Positions 1 through 9,487 of a stretch of DNA of 64,000 bases are shown in pieces. The notes beneath the pieces are model-generated. The model saw only the letters and a list, made by a program, of their open reading frames with translations. It was not told where the DNA came from and did not search any database. Origin of the DNA: Meconema thalassinum (lineage: Eukaryota > Arthropoda > Insecta > Orthoptera > Tettigoniidae); assembly GCA_946902985.2 (NCBI GenBank), contig OX336388.2:131752346-131816345 (forward strand), read 5' to 3'. The first letter of the stretch is position 1. The number at the start of each line of letters is the position of its first letter. Both the position numbers and the translations under genes were made by a program.

Positions 1-119
1 AATTAAGTCTTCTGTTACTACTGACTTGAATCAATAAATAAAACATATTAAGGAAAGTAAAATACAGGGGAAAATGGCCTTAACCCTCGAAGAATGAGGA
101 CTGAGGGACTCGGAAAGGG

Positions 120-1165
120 GTAAAGCCATGAAAGACAGATAGGGATGGGTCCGCTCTAAAAGTCAATTGAGAAAGGGGGGGGGGGTGGTAAACGGACCCA
201 GTTTAGGAGTACCTCAGAGTCTCCAACTCCCGAGCTCATCCACCGTGAGCTCTTGAGTGTGCAGCATAACTGGTGGAGCTACACACCCCCTGCCTGCTTT
301 AGGGCCTTGTGCAGAAGGCAGGAGTTACAGAAGTGGTCTGACCCCTCCAAAAATGAGGGTATCAGGAAAGATGATACAAGGGCCGATTAAGGCGGGAAAG
401 TTGAAGAAACCCTAGGCCGCGGATATCCTAATTCCATCGGGGTGGAAGAGAACAATAGATGGCTAAGGGAAGTCGGTAGGAAAGATAGAGAGGAGCCCTG
501 CACAAGTAAGCAGAAGCAATGCAAGACACAGCTGGGGCCCCTTGATCGCCAACCCACGTCCCACACCTGGTGGGTGTAATGAGATTAGGACTTTGAAGGA
601 AGTAGAGCCATGAAAGACGAGGAAGAGCGAGAGGAGGGGGTTCGCCTCAATGTCTCCAGAAAGAAAAGTCTCAGCCAATTAGGGCCTCTTACAGAAGGCG
701 GGAGAAAAAGAAAGGTGGTCGGAGGGCTTCAGGAAAGAAGGCAAGGGTCAATTGAGGCACAAAAGTTGGACACCTGTTGAAAGGAAAAAGGAAGGAAGCT
801 TATAGTTTTACGTGACCGTTAATCATGCGATCATGAGCCACGGGACCTCCTTTTTACGTGGAATCTGAACCACAGGGCATGACATTTCACTACGAAAATC
901 TAACATGTATTGACCGGGAATCGAACCCTGTCCACCTTGGTGAGAGGCCAACAGCTTGACCGCTGCGCCACCACGCCCCTCTAAGACACCTGTTGAGGCC
1001 TCGGATAACCTAATCCCGTTAACGTCTGAAGTGAGAATTGATCAGGGGTAGAAATGGAGGAGCCCGGCACAAGTAAGTGGAAGCTATGCCGGACTCAGCT
1101 GGAACCTCGTGGTTGCCAATCCACGTCTAGTGAGACTAGTGAGTGAGCTCCCAAGGGAAATAAGT
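120..1165. repeat. Two diverged copies of an unnamed dispersed repeat unit
   Basis: Blocks recur in the same order in two copies. Examples: 'gccatgaaagac' at about 126 and 608, 'cagaaggc(a/g)ggag' at about 311 and 693, 'ggaggagccc(t/g)gcacaagtaag' at about 491 and 1057, and 'ccaa(c/t)ccacgtc' at about 550 and 1117. The second copy is interrupted by a SINE at 781-984. No convincing coding capacity is seen in either copy. Family not recognised. Confidence 0.6.
781..984 (-). mobile_element. SINE (family A), tRNA-headed, with 12-bp target-site duplication
   Basis: On the minus strand a tRNA-like head (GGCGCAGCGGTC..., B-box-like GGTTCGATTCC) is followed by a body ending near 'cgtgatt'. The exact direct repeat gacacctgttga lies at 769-780 and 985-996, so the borders are well defined. 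It splits the second copy of the surrounding repeat unit. A relative, as part of a chimera, lies at about 28330-28490 on the plus strand. Confidence 0.85.
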
Positions 1166-1811
1166 CTGGTAGTGACTTCAGTAATTCTCTGGAATATCAG
1201 CTGTTTCTCAACCCGGCATGCATTTTAACCTATGCACTTTCTCTTTCTTTACTGCTCTTCTGGGTGGATCCTTGCTACTAGCGAAAACGGTTAGGTCAGA
1301 TTTGAGTGTCGCTGAATTGACGATTTTGATACTAGAGCGAGCGACTCGACTTTTTCCAGCGACGAATTGTTTCATATTTCCTATTCCTTAAATGGGGATT
1401 TTAAGACCTCTGAAACAACCTGTAGCCACTCACATGAATATCCCTTTGTCGAAAAAGAAATCCAGTGACTTGTATAATAAATAATTGTTGTTTTAAGGGG
1501 CCTAACATCGAGGTTATCGACCCTCCAGTTACTTTCAAGTCAAAACAGAATGTGACAATATTACGTTAACTCGAGTGTGTGTTAATCATGACATGATAGT
1601 TCACAAGACATTTCTTGACAATTTTTTTTTGTTCGAGTATTTAATAAATGAATGATATCAAGACACCGTGGGGTAGCTTTGTAAGCAACCCTTTTTAACT
1701 TCTTCTGCTGTTGTTATTAATTCGTTTGAAGGGCTCGGGGCATCTTGGTCAGCATCCCCGTGTAGTTGGGTGTGTGTTGAACTTGACTGATAACCTGTTT
1801 TCCTGTGATGC
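1166..1811. other. No gene seen; AT-rich intergenic sequence
   Basis: No conserved ORF, splice-consistent exon or RNA gene was seen. A short fragment at about 1493-1530 ('ttttaaggggcctaacat...aggttatcg') resembles pieces at about 40870-40912 and 59933-59975, so it is probably a remnant of a dispersed repeat. Confidence 0.4.
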
Positions 1812-2102
1812 CTGGGTCCTATTTCATAACTCGACAAGTCGACATAATGTCAGATGACATGCAATGTCCGACAATTCGATAGTTCGAGAAGTTTCCCTTT
1901 CTCAAACCATAACAATTCGACAAAAATTGTCGTGACATATTGTCGGAAATGTTTCATAAAGTTGTAAAGCTCACGGGTAGAAATCTGACAAATATGTCAC
2001 ACACAGTATGTTGCCAGTTTTTAGCCTACTTTCGATTTTTGCAAAAAATAAAGTAGACTTATGAGTTCTACACAAAAATTGTGTGTGTACTCTGAATGTC
2101 TG

Positions 2103-2600
2103 CCCCCCCCCCCTATCAATTCGAAAACGGTAAAACCGAATTGAACGAAATTTGGTACAGTGGTAGAACTTGCAAAGAGCACCTCAGTGTCATGTTTTAT
2201 ATCGCCGCCATCTTGACGGAAACGTAATGGCGACCACCCGAATGTTCAAATCTTAAATCAAATTACGACTAACCTAATCATCCGATCTCTACCAAATTTT
2301 GCAACAACATATATTTATTTGGTGAGCGTCTTTGGACTAAACTACAAGGTCATCAACCAAATAGTTTGCAGATGGAGACCATGCATGTGTGCAAATCGAT
2401 TCCCCCTATCAATTCAAACACGGTGAAACCGAATTGAACGAAACTTGGTACAGAGGTAGCACTAGCAAAGGACACCTCATATGCATGTTTAATATCCGTA
2501 TAGCACGTTGTATTTCAACAAGCTACTACAACCAACATTCAATTATACTCATTAAAAAGGACAAAGAGTTATAACAATACCCATACATTTAGGAGAAAGT
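2103..2600. repeat. Two-copy direct repeat, about 297 bp apart
   Basis: 'cccctatcaattc', an 'aaaccgaattgaacgaaa' block and 'ttggtacag.ggtag.act' occur at about 2109-2180 and again at about 2403-2475, followed by a matching 'cacctca'. Both copies lie within the left half of the TIR-bounded element. They look like remnants of a tandem array; monomer limits are unclear. Confidence 0.6.
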
Positions 2601-2670
2601 AGGCTATATGTTCTTTACTGAACATCTTGTTCTTTATGAACTAATGCATGTCAGCCGGTTTTGTACAATT

Positions 2671-4097
2671 TGAAACGTTTTGCTAGCTCCTAACTGTTGG
2701 GTGAGAAATGTAACTGTTTACCTTTGCCTAAGCTATGTTGTTTTAATGGGCGCCAAGACCTCAACGCAATGTTGAAATCTAAATTTGTATTTAACAACGT
2801 CTAGCTCTGGCAGAACACCTTCAAGACTCTATTCACTCAGATCGTGGTATGATTTGATCATTAACCCAACAAACAATTGTATCAGGAGAAGGAATTGGTC
2901 TATATCTAATGCTACCTACTGAAAGCAAAGATTGCATTGTAAAAGAAATGAATTTATTATATAAAACAAGAATAGCACAATTAATAATAATAAGTATAAA
3001 ATTTAAATTGGAGCGTTGTGATTTGAATATTACCGATAGAAAATTACGTGAAAACGGAGTCTGATAAATTGATTTTACTCTTATTTCCAAGCTATGAAGT
3101 TACTGAAATATGAAATGTAAAACAAAGAAAATGAGAGATTGCGTATTTCTGCGTCATTGGCGCTTACCACTGGAAATTGCCAAAGCATTTCCCTCGTTCT
3201 TGATGATGTTGTGAGCTTCCCACAGTCTCCTGGACGTCGTCATCTCCGTCGGAATTTGATGATATTCTGGTAGATTAGATAATTCTATGGTCCGTACCTC
3301 GGACCCAAACACTCGTACAACCAAGTTTTACAAAAGTTCGTCGCTAACTCCACTGAACATCGGAGCGACACGCACTTGCGACCGTACACCTCAAGTATTT
3401 CACAGATAGTCACTAACTCCACTGAACATCGGAGCGACACGCACGCGCATCCATACTCCTCAAGTATTTCACAGATAGACACTAACTCCACTGAACATCG
3501 GAGCGACACGCACGCGCATCCATACTCCTCAAGTATTTCACAGATAGTCCTTGTTTCACGGCGCGTCGAACGATATAACCACACGCCGGCTCCCCACTCT
3601 TCAGTCCCAACTAGCTTACGTCGTCTCCCCTGATTGGCTGACCCACCACGCGATCTTCTCCTCCTCCGGGTCATTACACTCGGCGGGAGGGTTCCGTTCC
3701 AACAATTCGTCTTTTCTAGACCTTGCGACCCAAGATTGCGTCATGCTTCTCGACAAGATTAAGCGTGTACTTGAAATCCCAGTGAGTCACGTCTCTCGAT
3801 ATACCCTAACTGACGAAAACTCCGTAAAATTCCGTAATCAGATAATTTTCTATGATATCGTCGTTCGTAATAATTTGCTGGATAGCGTTTTCTAAGACAT
3901 AGAAAACCTATCTGAATGCTAATAATTTTTATAAAATGCTCCGAAAATACCTAAATAATAATTATAATAAATTAATAATAATAATAAATTACCATGAAAA
4001 ATTCTCTTGGCTGAACAATTTGCCGCGTAAATAAATATAGAATGGCTTCCTACTGACTTATGCCAGTTGCATAAAACCCCTCGAAAAACACGTTACA
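2671..4097 (-). repeat. 3' LTR (downstream in the minus-strand sense)
   Basis: It is identical by eye to 9488-10914 except for G at 3048 versus T at 9865. It contains a 69-bp tandem repeat (3344-3550) and AT-rich sequence at its plus-strand right end. Short ORFs inside it are duplicated exactly in the other LTR and look incidental. Confidence 0.93.
3344..3550. repeat. 69-bp tandem repeat, three copies, inside the LTR
   Basis: 'ctaactccactgaacatcgg' starts at 3344, 3413 and 3482. The first unit is diverged and units two and three are nearly identical. Because 69 is a multiple of three, frames on both strands stay open across the array. The same array is at 10161-10367 in the other LTR. Arrays of this kind in LTRs can be promoter or enhancer modules, but no function is shown here. 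Confidence 0.9.
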
Positions 4098-5165
4098 TAT
4101 TCGCCTCGGATCATCGGATGATTTACCGTGACGACGGTCCATTATCCGATTATCCCAGACACGTTAATAAACCCCATCCAAAATACATATTACATAAATG
4201 AAATCACCCTAAATTACAGATATATACACTCATATTTTTTCTTCACGCACTTTGCGTCAAAGTTTGTTGTCACAATGGATTGCACTTTGCAACCAGTCCA
4301 ATGTTTTACATATGGAATAGTGTTCCACGGATATTTCCGCCTCTCAAATTTCTCTATGTTGGAGAAATAGACATAATTAATGTGTGAGCACTATGTATTT
4401 ATGATGTCATATCACACGCATTGAAGGTGTTCTGATATATTTATATCACCCTAGAACTTCCTAATTTCACTGGAGGTCCCCTCCTTATGGTGACATTTAA
4501 TTCCACTTATCACTGAGCACACGATCACACTATTGTGGCAGCGCCTCGTGACCATAATACTTAATCTCTCTTTGAAGTAGATTAAATTAATATTGACTTC
4601 TGAAAAAAAACAGTAAATGTGCATTACATATAACACCAAATATTTCTGTGCCGTAATCGCCCTGTCTTGTTAAGTTCCCGTTAACCATATTCTACTTAAT
4701 ACTAGTTCTCAACACAGACCATTTCTCCTCGCACAAATAATACCATTGTACATATTATCTTAAATTACACACTTACAAATCTTACATGGCGAGGCCGTAA
4801 ACAGAAATCACGTGTGCTGATATGTATGAGTTTCATGAAGGACTGTCTCGCATTCTGATGGCCCATCTTTTATCTCGTGGACGCCTTAAGCTAACAAGCC
4901 CTATTCAAGCGCTCCCCCATCTCTTGGAGATAAATGGGAACCCATCAGCGCTGCCAAAAATGGCCTTGGTGCATCGAGACAATTTAGTGCTCAACAGCAT
5001 CCGACAATCCCGTCATATTTCCCTGTACCTTAAAAACTCTCATTTACTTACATACTACCCCCCTGTGTGACTTCTGATACGCCTGCCTTAAGACCAGATC
5101 TTCCACGCACCAGACACCACACTTACTCATTTGATAGGCCGGCTCGCCAGCTAAACACACTCACT
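4098..5165 (-). other. Non-coding 3' region of the LTR element
   Basis: This lies between the integrase remnant and the 3' LTR. Only short ORFs are found, none resembling a known retroelement protein. The stretch beside the LTR (4098-4130) is not a clear purine tract in the sense strand. It may hold decayed sequence of an unrecognised third gene. Confidence 0.5.
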
Positions 5166-5338
5166 TTATGACACATATTTTCGTAGACTATGTATATTAT
5201 ACGTCCCGTATAATCTGTTTCCCTCACTATTCTCCAGCACATATGCTGTTTTTCCAATACGTTTGGAAACTATAATTGTTTCTGCGTCACCTGCTTCCAA
5301 CCTTGCAAGTGACTCCCTTAAATGAACGTCATCACGTT
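5166..5338 (-). pseudogene. Remnant of integrase C-terminal domain
   Basis: In the frame offset from pol, the minus strand reads about 57 residues ending in ...HSLRKYVS and a TAA at 5166-5168. A 'GKTAYVLEN' core fits the small beta-barrel C-terminal domain found after the catalytic core in Ty3/gypsy integrases. The zinc-binding HHCC and DDE catalytic domains (roughly 300 residues in relatives) are absent between RNase H and this scrap. This indicates an internal deletion with its junction near 5335-5345. The domain call is by eye on a short segment. Confidence 0.65.
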
Positions 5339-7521
5339 GCTCTACCTAGCATATTTCTCAGTATCTGTAACGATGCCCTGTTGCTACTGTCCACACATGC
5401 ACATATTAAAATACCATCCTCTGCTTTAACCACAGGATAATCCCTACATAAATTAGTGTCCCTCGATAGCATGTCTGCAAGAATGTTATCTTTACCTTTA
5501 ATATATTTTACTGTGAATTCGTATTCCTGCAGAGCAAGAATCCACCTACTAACTCTGTTAGAACTGAGTTTACAAGTCCTCATATACAGTAATGCATGGT
5601 GATCTGTGTGGATCTCAAATTTCCCCCCTACTAAATACATTCTAAATTTCCCTAAACTGAAAACAATACCTAAAAGCTCTAACTCAGTAATCGTGTATCT
5701 TTTCTCCGCTGCTGTCAGTCCTCGCGAGGCTAAAGATACAATGCACAGATTACCCTCATCATCTTTCTGACATAATACTCCAGCAATGCCTATATGTGAA
5801 GCATCTGTCATAACCACATATTCCTTACCTTTTAACGGATATTTCAGCACTACAGCTTTCTCAAAACCTTCCTTCAGCGCTCTAAAAGCCTGATCATGCT
5901 TGGACTCCCATCTCCACCGAGTCCCACTTTTAAGCAATTCCCTGAATGGTTCTACCAACCCTGAGTATTTAAGAACGAACCTCCTGAAAAAGTTGCAAAT
6001 TCCCAGGTAAGTTTTTAACTGTTTAACATTCTGTGGCACCTCTGCGTTAAGTATCTTATTAACCCTACTTTCTTCTGGTGTTACACCTCTACTCGACACT
6101 CTATGACCTAAAAATGTCACTTCTGACTGACAGAATGACGACTTAGACAGCTTCAAAGTGAACCCTGCCTGATCTAACTTCTGAAAAACTATATTTAAAT
6201 GACGTAGATGCTCCTCAAAACTGCGTGAACTAATTACCATATCATCTATGTAAATGGTTACAAACTCTCCTGTGTCATCCCCTAATGCGATGGTTAAAGC
6301 CCTAATTAAAGCTGCTGAACTACTCTTTAACCCATAAGGTGTTCTACAAAATTGATAAAGGTTATATTTATGACTAAAAGCTGTAAATGGTCTATCTTCG
6401 TACATAAGTGGCACTTGCCAAAAACTGGAACTCAAATCTACACAAGTGAAATACTTCTTCCCCTCAAATGTTTGCATTAATTCCTCTATTGACATAGATT
6501 TCAGCTGATCTGAACTAATTCTACTGTTAACCAAACGAGCGTCTAAACAAATACGAACAGTGCCGTCGGTCTTGGGTACCGTGATCAAAGAATTAACATA
6601 TGGACTGTTAGAGTGCTCAATAATCCCATCTTCAAGCATCTGATTAATTTGTGCCTCAACTGCACTCTGATAAGCGAAAGGTACAGGATATCTATGTCCT
6701 GTGAATACTGACCTATCAATAACGTTCAATGAATGTGTATAGCAATTGGCCATACCAATGCGATCCTCAAAAACTCTCCTATTACACAATAACACATCAT
6801 AGAGCCGAACACATTGTTCCACCTCTATATTACCCTGAAATGCAGCCTCACGTAACGAGTCCTCTAGACTTCCGTTCGTAATCACACTGCCCACAAAACA
6901 TGGAGAACCCCGCTCTACGGCTGGCGATATCTCATTTAAAGTACAAATCACACCAACAATACTACTCCTCTGAATATGGTCATTGAACGCTACTTCTACT
7001 TCAGAATCTCCCCATTTAAATTTCAAACTCCCTACATCATAACATAAGTTACCAGACACTCTACTTAGCCACTCTGAACCCAAGATAACACTGAATACTA
7101 AATTTGGAATTACAAGGCAAATCTGCTTCTCTACATGATTATTAATTTTAATGTCTACTAAAACTTGCTTAGAAATTACTTTAGACCTCTTCCCAACAGC
7201 TGTGATAACAAAAGTGCTTTTAATTGGCATCTCCTCAAAATTTACTCCAGTTCCTTTCATTTTATCATAAAATGCACTACTTATGCAACTCTTCATACAA
7301 CCACTATCAATTAAAACATCTGTGTACGCCTCGGACACGTTAAATTTAACTATGGGGCTCTTACTAACCACTTCCTGAATAATACCTTCATCATTTAGTT
7401 CATGTAATAATTCATTTCTTACATTTAGGTCATAGGGTTCCTGTATAATTGTATGGACAGGGCATGCTACAGACTGAGATTCTGACCTTACTTCGCAGCC
7501 TGGTTCGCGTTTAAAGAACCG
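5332..7521 (-). CDS. pol: Pol polyprotein: protease, reverse transcriptase, RNase H (truncated)
   Basis: Minus-strand frame opening just upstream of the frameshift heptamer and ending with TGA at 5332-5334, about 725 codons after the shift. Counting residues from the GTG at 7371, an aspartic protease motif DSG is at about 22-24. The reverse transcriptase contains LDARLVN and the catalytic YIDD at about 374-377. RNase H starts with MTDAS at about 521 and includes HTDHH near 588 and an 'ADMLSR' end. No stop interrupts it. The expected integrase core is missing: the frame terminates shortly after RNase H, next to an out-of-frame integrase scrap. Expression is probably by -1 frameshift from gag, as no ATG begins the frame. 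RNase H without a downstream integrase makes this copy non-autonomous. Confidence 0.92.
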   Translation of the reverse strand, partial: RFFKREPGCEVRSESQSVACPVHTIIQEPYDLNVRNELLHELNDEGIIQEVVSKSPIVKFNVSEAYTDVLIDSGCMKSCISSAFYDKMKGTGVNFEEMPIKSTFVITAVGKRSKVISKQVLVDIKINNHVEKQICLVIPNLVFSVILGSEWLSRVSGNLCYDVGSLKFKWGDSEVEVAFNDHIQRSSIVGVICTLNEISPAVERGSPCFVGSVITNGSLEDSLREAAFQGNIEVEQCVRLYDVLLCNRRVFEDRIGMANCYTHSLNVIDRSVFTGHRYPVPFAYQSAVEAQINQMLEDGIIEHSNSPYVNSLITVPKTDGTVRICLDARLVNSRISSDQLKSMSIEELMQTFEGKKYFTCVDLSSSFWQVPLMYEDRPFTAFSHKYNLYQFCRTPYGLKSSSAALIRALTIALGDDTGEFVTIYIDDMVISSRSFEEHLRHLNIVFQKLDQAGFTLKLSKSSFCQSEVTFLGHRVSSRGVTPEESRVNKILNAEVPQNVKQLKTYLGICNFFRRFVLKYSGLVEPFRELLKSGTRWRWESKHDQAFRALKEGFEKAVVLKYPLKGKEYVVMTDASHIGIAGVLCQKDDEGNLCIVSLASRGLTAAEKRYTITELELLGIVFSLGKFRMYLVGGKFEIHTDHHALLYMRTCKLSSNRVSRWILALQEYEFTVKYIKGKDNILADMLSRDTNLCRDYPVVKAEDGILICACVDSSNRASLQILRNMLGRAT

Positions 7522-9374
7522 CTACAGCTGGCCGTAGTACTACTAACTACTAAACTGGTCTGGTTGTTCTGGGCTGTGTTGTCATTGTCTGGCTGTATAT
7601 TACTACCACTAGGCTGTCCTCTTCCTTGACCCCTATTCTGGTTGTAATTATTGTCATTATAATTTCTCCCTTGATTTCCCCTGAAATCATTGTTTCTCCC
7701 TTGATTTCCCCTGTAATCATTGTTCCTCCCTTGATACTGATTACCATAGCCATTTCCTCTGTTCTGATTTAGCTGATTACTATTATTTCTATTTTGAGCG
7801 TTGGCCCCTTCGCCACCGTTCCCTTGAACTTCCTGATGCCTGGCTTCGTTAGGTCTATTATTATTATTACCCTGGTTCCTATTGAAATTGTCCTCATAAC
7901 CCCCTCTCCCTAGTGCATCAAATGTGCTTAACAAATTTTCTACTTGTGATATAGTCTTTACATTCTGGATACAAGCAGCCTCCTTGATCCTATAGGGAAA
8001 GTGCCTAAGTAGCAACCTTACCACATCACTTTCCTCCTTCAAGCCATCCAGATATTTACACACTAATACCTGCCCTAAAAAGTATTCGGTCATGGTGGAG
8101 CTTCCTTTAGGGTTATATTTACCACACACTACTCCCTCACGATGCTGCGACTGAATAACCTCATTCCAGAACTTTTCACAGAATTTCATTTTAAAATCAT
8201 TCATATCAGTAAACTTGTCTCTGTAGACAGCAAACCAATTCCTCGTTTCCCCCACAAACACTTGTTCTAAAATTTCAACTACCTGGCACCACTCAATACT
8301 ACCATTTTCCAACCTCTCCCCGAATTTATTTTCTATAGTGTTCATGAACTCCATTGGGCACCCCTGTCGATTGCTGAACTTACCCAGTTCTACCTCCCTG
8401 TGTGTGCTATTCACAAAAACTGGTCTATTCTGACTATTTTCTTGCCTGATCCTAGCTTTTAATTTTAATTCTAATTCTGCGATTTTCTCCTCAGCCTTCC
8501 TCTCAATACTGTTTACTGTTAATTTAATGTTTCCTTCTGATTCTTCTACTTTATCATATAGCTTTGCTTGTTTCTCCTCAATCTTGCTAATGCTCTCTTT
8601 ATTACTCTCTCTTAAATCATTTACTTCTGCAACTATTTGTGAGTGGACTTTCTCAATTCTACCCCCCAGCTGTTCCTTAACCTCTTTAGTAGCTACCTGA
8701 ATTTTGTCAATTTCTCCCCCCAATTGCTTTTTGACCTGCTGTGTTTCCAGTTGCACTAGTTCTTTTAAATTTTCAGCCTGTGTACTGATTCTAATTTCCA
8801 ACTCCTCCTGTACTTTTCCTAATTTTCTGTCTACATCTGCAATAATCTCTTTAGCCTTTTCTTCCATCACCCCCCTGATCTCACCTCTAATCAGTTCGAA
8901 TTTGTCACTCATTTCCCTACTGTTTTGTTCTAATTTAGCATTTAAAGTTTCAGTACTCTCTCTATTTTCCTTACTGTTTTGTTCTAATTTAGCGTTATTC
9001 TGTTCTAACTTTGCATTTAAAGCTTCTGTACTTTCTTTATTTTCCCTACTGTTTTGTTCTAGTTTAGCGTTATTCTGTTCTAACTTTGCATTTAAAGCTT
9101 CTGTACTTTCTTTATTTTCCCTACTGTTTTGTTCTAATTTAGCGTTATTCTGTTCTAACTTTGCATTTAAGGCATCACTACTAACTTTGTTCTGATACAT
9201 AAACTCGAGAAGTAAAGTTTTTAATTCTGGTTGGCCGCCTACACTCCCTGTTTCAGTATCGGGATTTACCTCCGCTACCCCGGTACTACCATCACTCGAC
9301 ATACTGCTCGTATCATCACTCTCCCGTTGATGACCACTACGTAACCTCATCTGTCTTTCTTTCTCATCCCCCAT
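7488..9374 (-). CDS. gag: Gag-like structural protein with long coiled coil and Asn/Gly/Arg-rich tail
   Basis: The ATG at 9374 (reading MGDEKERQ) gives 628 residues. The frame is open further to an ATG at 9446, but those 24 residues look hydrophobic and atypical. The N-terminal third is Gln/Asn/Lys/Glu-rich coiled coil, including three tandem copies of a 25-residue unit built on AKLEQN. A central globular, capsid-like region holds 'EFMNTIENKFGE' and 'ETRNWFAVYRDKF'. The C-terminal about 120 residues are dominated by N, G, R and Q ('GRNND', 'RGNQGR'). No CCHC zinc knuckle was found, which is unusual for Ty3/gypsy Gag; the basic low-complexity tail may replace it in RNA binding (inference). The stop TAA at 7488-7490 overlaps the pol frame. 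Confidence 0.85.
   Translation of the reverse strand: MGDEKERQMRLRSGHQRESDDTSSMSSDGSTGVAEVNPDTETGSVGGQPELKTLLLEFMYQNKVSSDALNAKLEQNNAKLEQNSRENKESTEALNAKLEQNNAKLEQNSRENKESTEALNAKLEQNNAKLEQNSKENRESTETLNAKLEQNSREMSDKFELIRGEIRGVMEEKAKEIIADVDRKLGKVQEELEIRISTQAENLKELVQLETQQVKKQLGGEIDKIQVATKEVKEQLGGRIEKVHSQIVAEVNDLRESNKESISKIEEKQAKLYDKVEESEGNIKLTVNSIERKAEEKIAELELKLKARIRQENSQNRPVFVNSTHREVELGKFSNRQGCPMEFMNTIENKFGERLENGSIEWCQVVEILEQVFVGETRNWFAVYRDKFTDMNDFKMKFCEKFWNEVIQSQHREGVVCGKYNPKGSSTMTEYFLGQVLVCKYLDGLKEESDVVRLLLRHFPYRIKEAACIQNVKTISQVENLLSTFDALGRGGYEDNFNRNQGNNNNRPNEARHQEVQGNGGEGANAQNRNNSNQLNQNRGNGYGNQYQGRNNDYRGNQGRNNDFRGNQGRNYNDNNYNQNRGQGRGQPSGSNIQPDNDNTAQNNQTSLVVSSTTASCSGSLNANQAAK
7509..7515 (-). 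promoter_or_regulatory. Programmed -1 ribosomal frameshift heptamer T TTA AAC
   Basis: In the gag frame the codons read TCT TTA AAC GCG, giving the canonical X XXY YYZ heptamer six codons before the gag stop. Slipping back one base enters the pol frame (TTT AAA CGC ...), which runs open to 5332. After a 6-base spacer, an imperfect stem can be drawn between CAGGCTGC and GCATGCCCTG (two single-base bulges). This is a plausible stimulator; folding was not computed. Confidence 0.85.
8940..9185 (-). repeat. 75-bp in-frame tandem repeat in gag coiled coil
   Basis: The unit built on 'ttgttctaatttagcgttattctg' and its variants recurs at 75-bp spacing (about 8984, 9059 and 9134), with a partial copy upstream in the gene. 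Each unit adds 25 residues to the coiled coil. Copies are nearly identical, so the number probably varies between element copies. Confidence 0.8.
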
Positions 9375-9487
9375 AATGATATACACTGATACAGACAAAT
9401 AACCCCCAAAATACAGGCACAGAAATATATACCCTTCTCCTTCCACAAATGTTATTAGGTTTTCAGCCCCAAGTTGTCGGCGACAAG

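Noticed and set aside
3344..3550. CRISPR-like array
   Set aside because: It is a contiguous 69-bp tandem repeat with no unique spacers, in a eukaryotic LTR.
3285..3674. 129-codon minus-strand ORF in the LTR (also at 10102-10491) as a third retroelement gene
   Set aside because: Its openness is explained by the 69-bp array, frames on the other strand are also open, and no family motif is seen.
4098..5165. Possible env-like gene of the LTR element
   Set aside because: No long minus-strand frame, signal peptide or transmembrane pattern was found.
8704..9195. 163-codon plus-strand ORF
   Set aside because: Antisense shadow of the gag coiled-coil repeats; the Ser/Leu-rich repeats mirror the 75-bp units.
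9455..9487. A specific tRNA primer for the LTR element
   Set aside because: The bases after the 5' LTR do not begin with the usual TGG complement and I could not match a tRNA 3' end.
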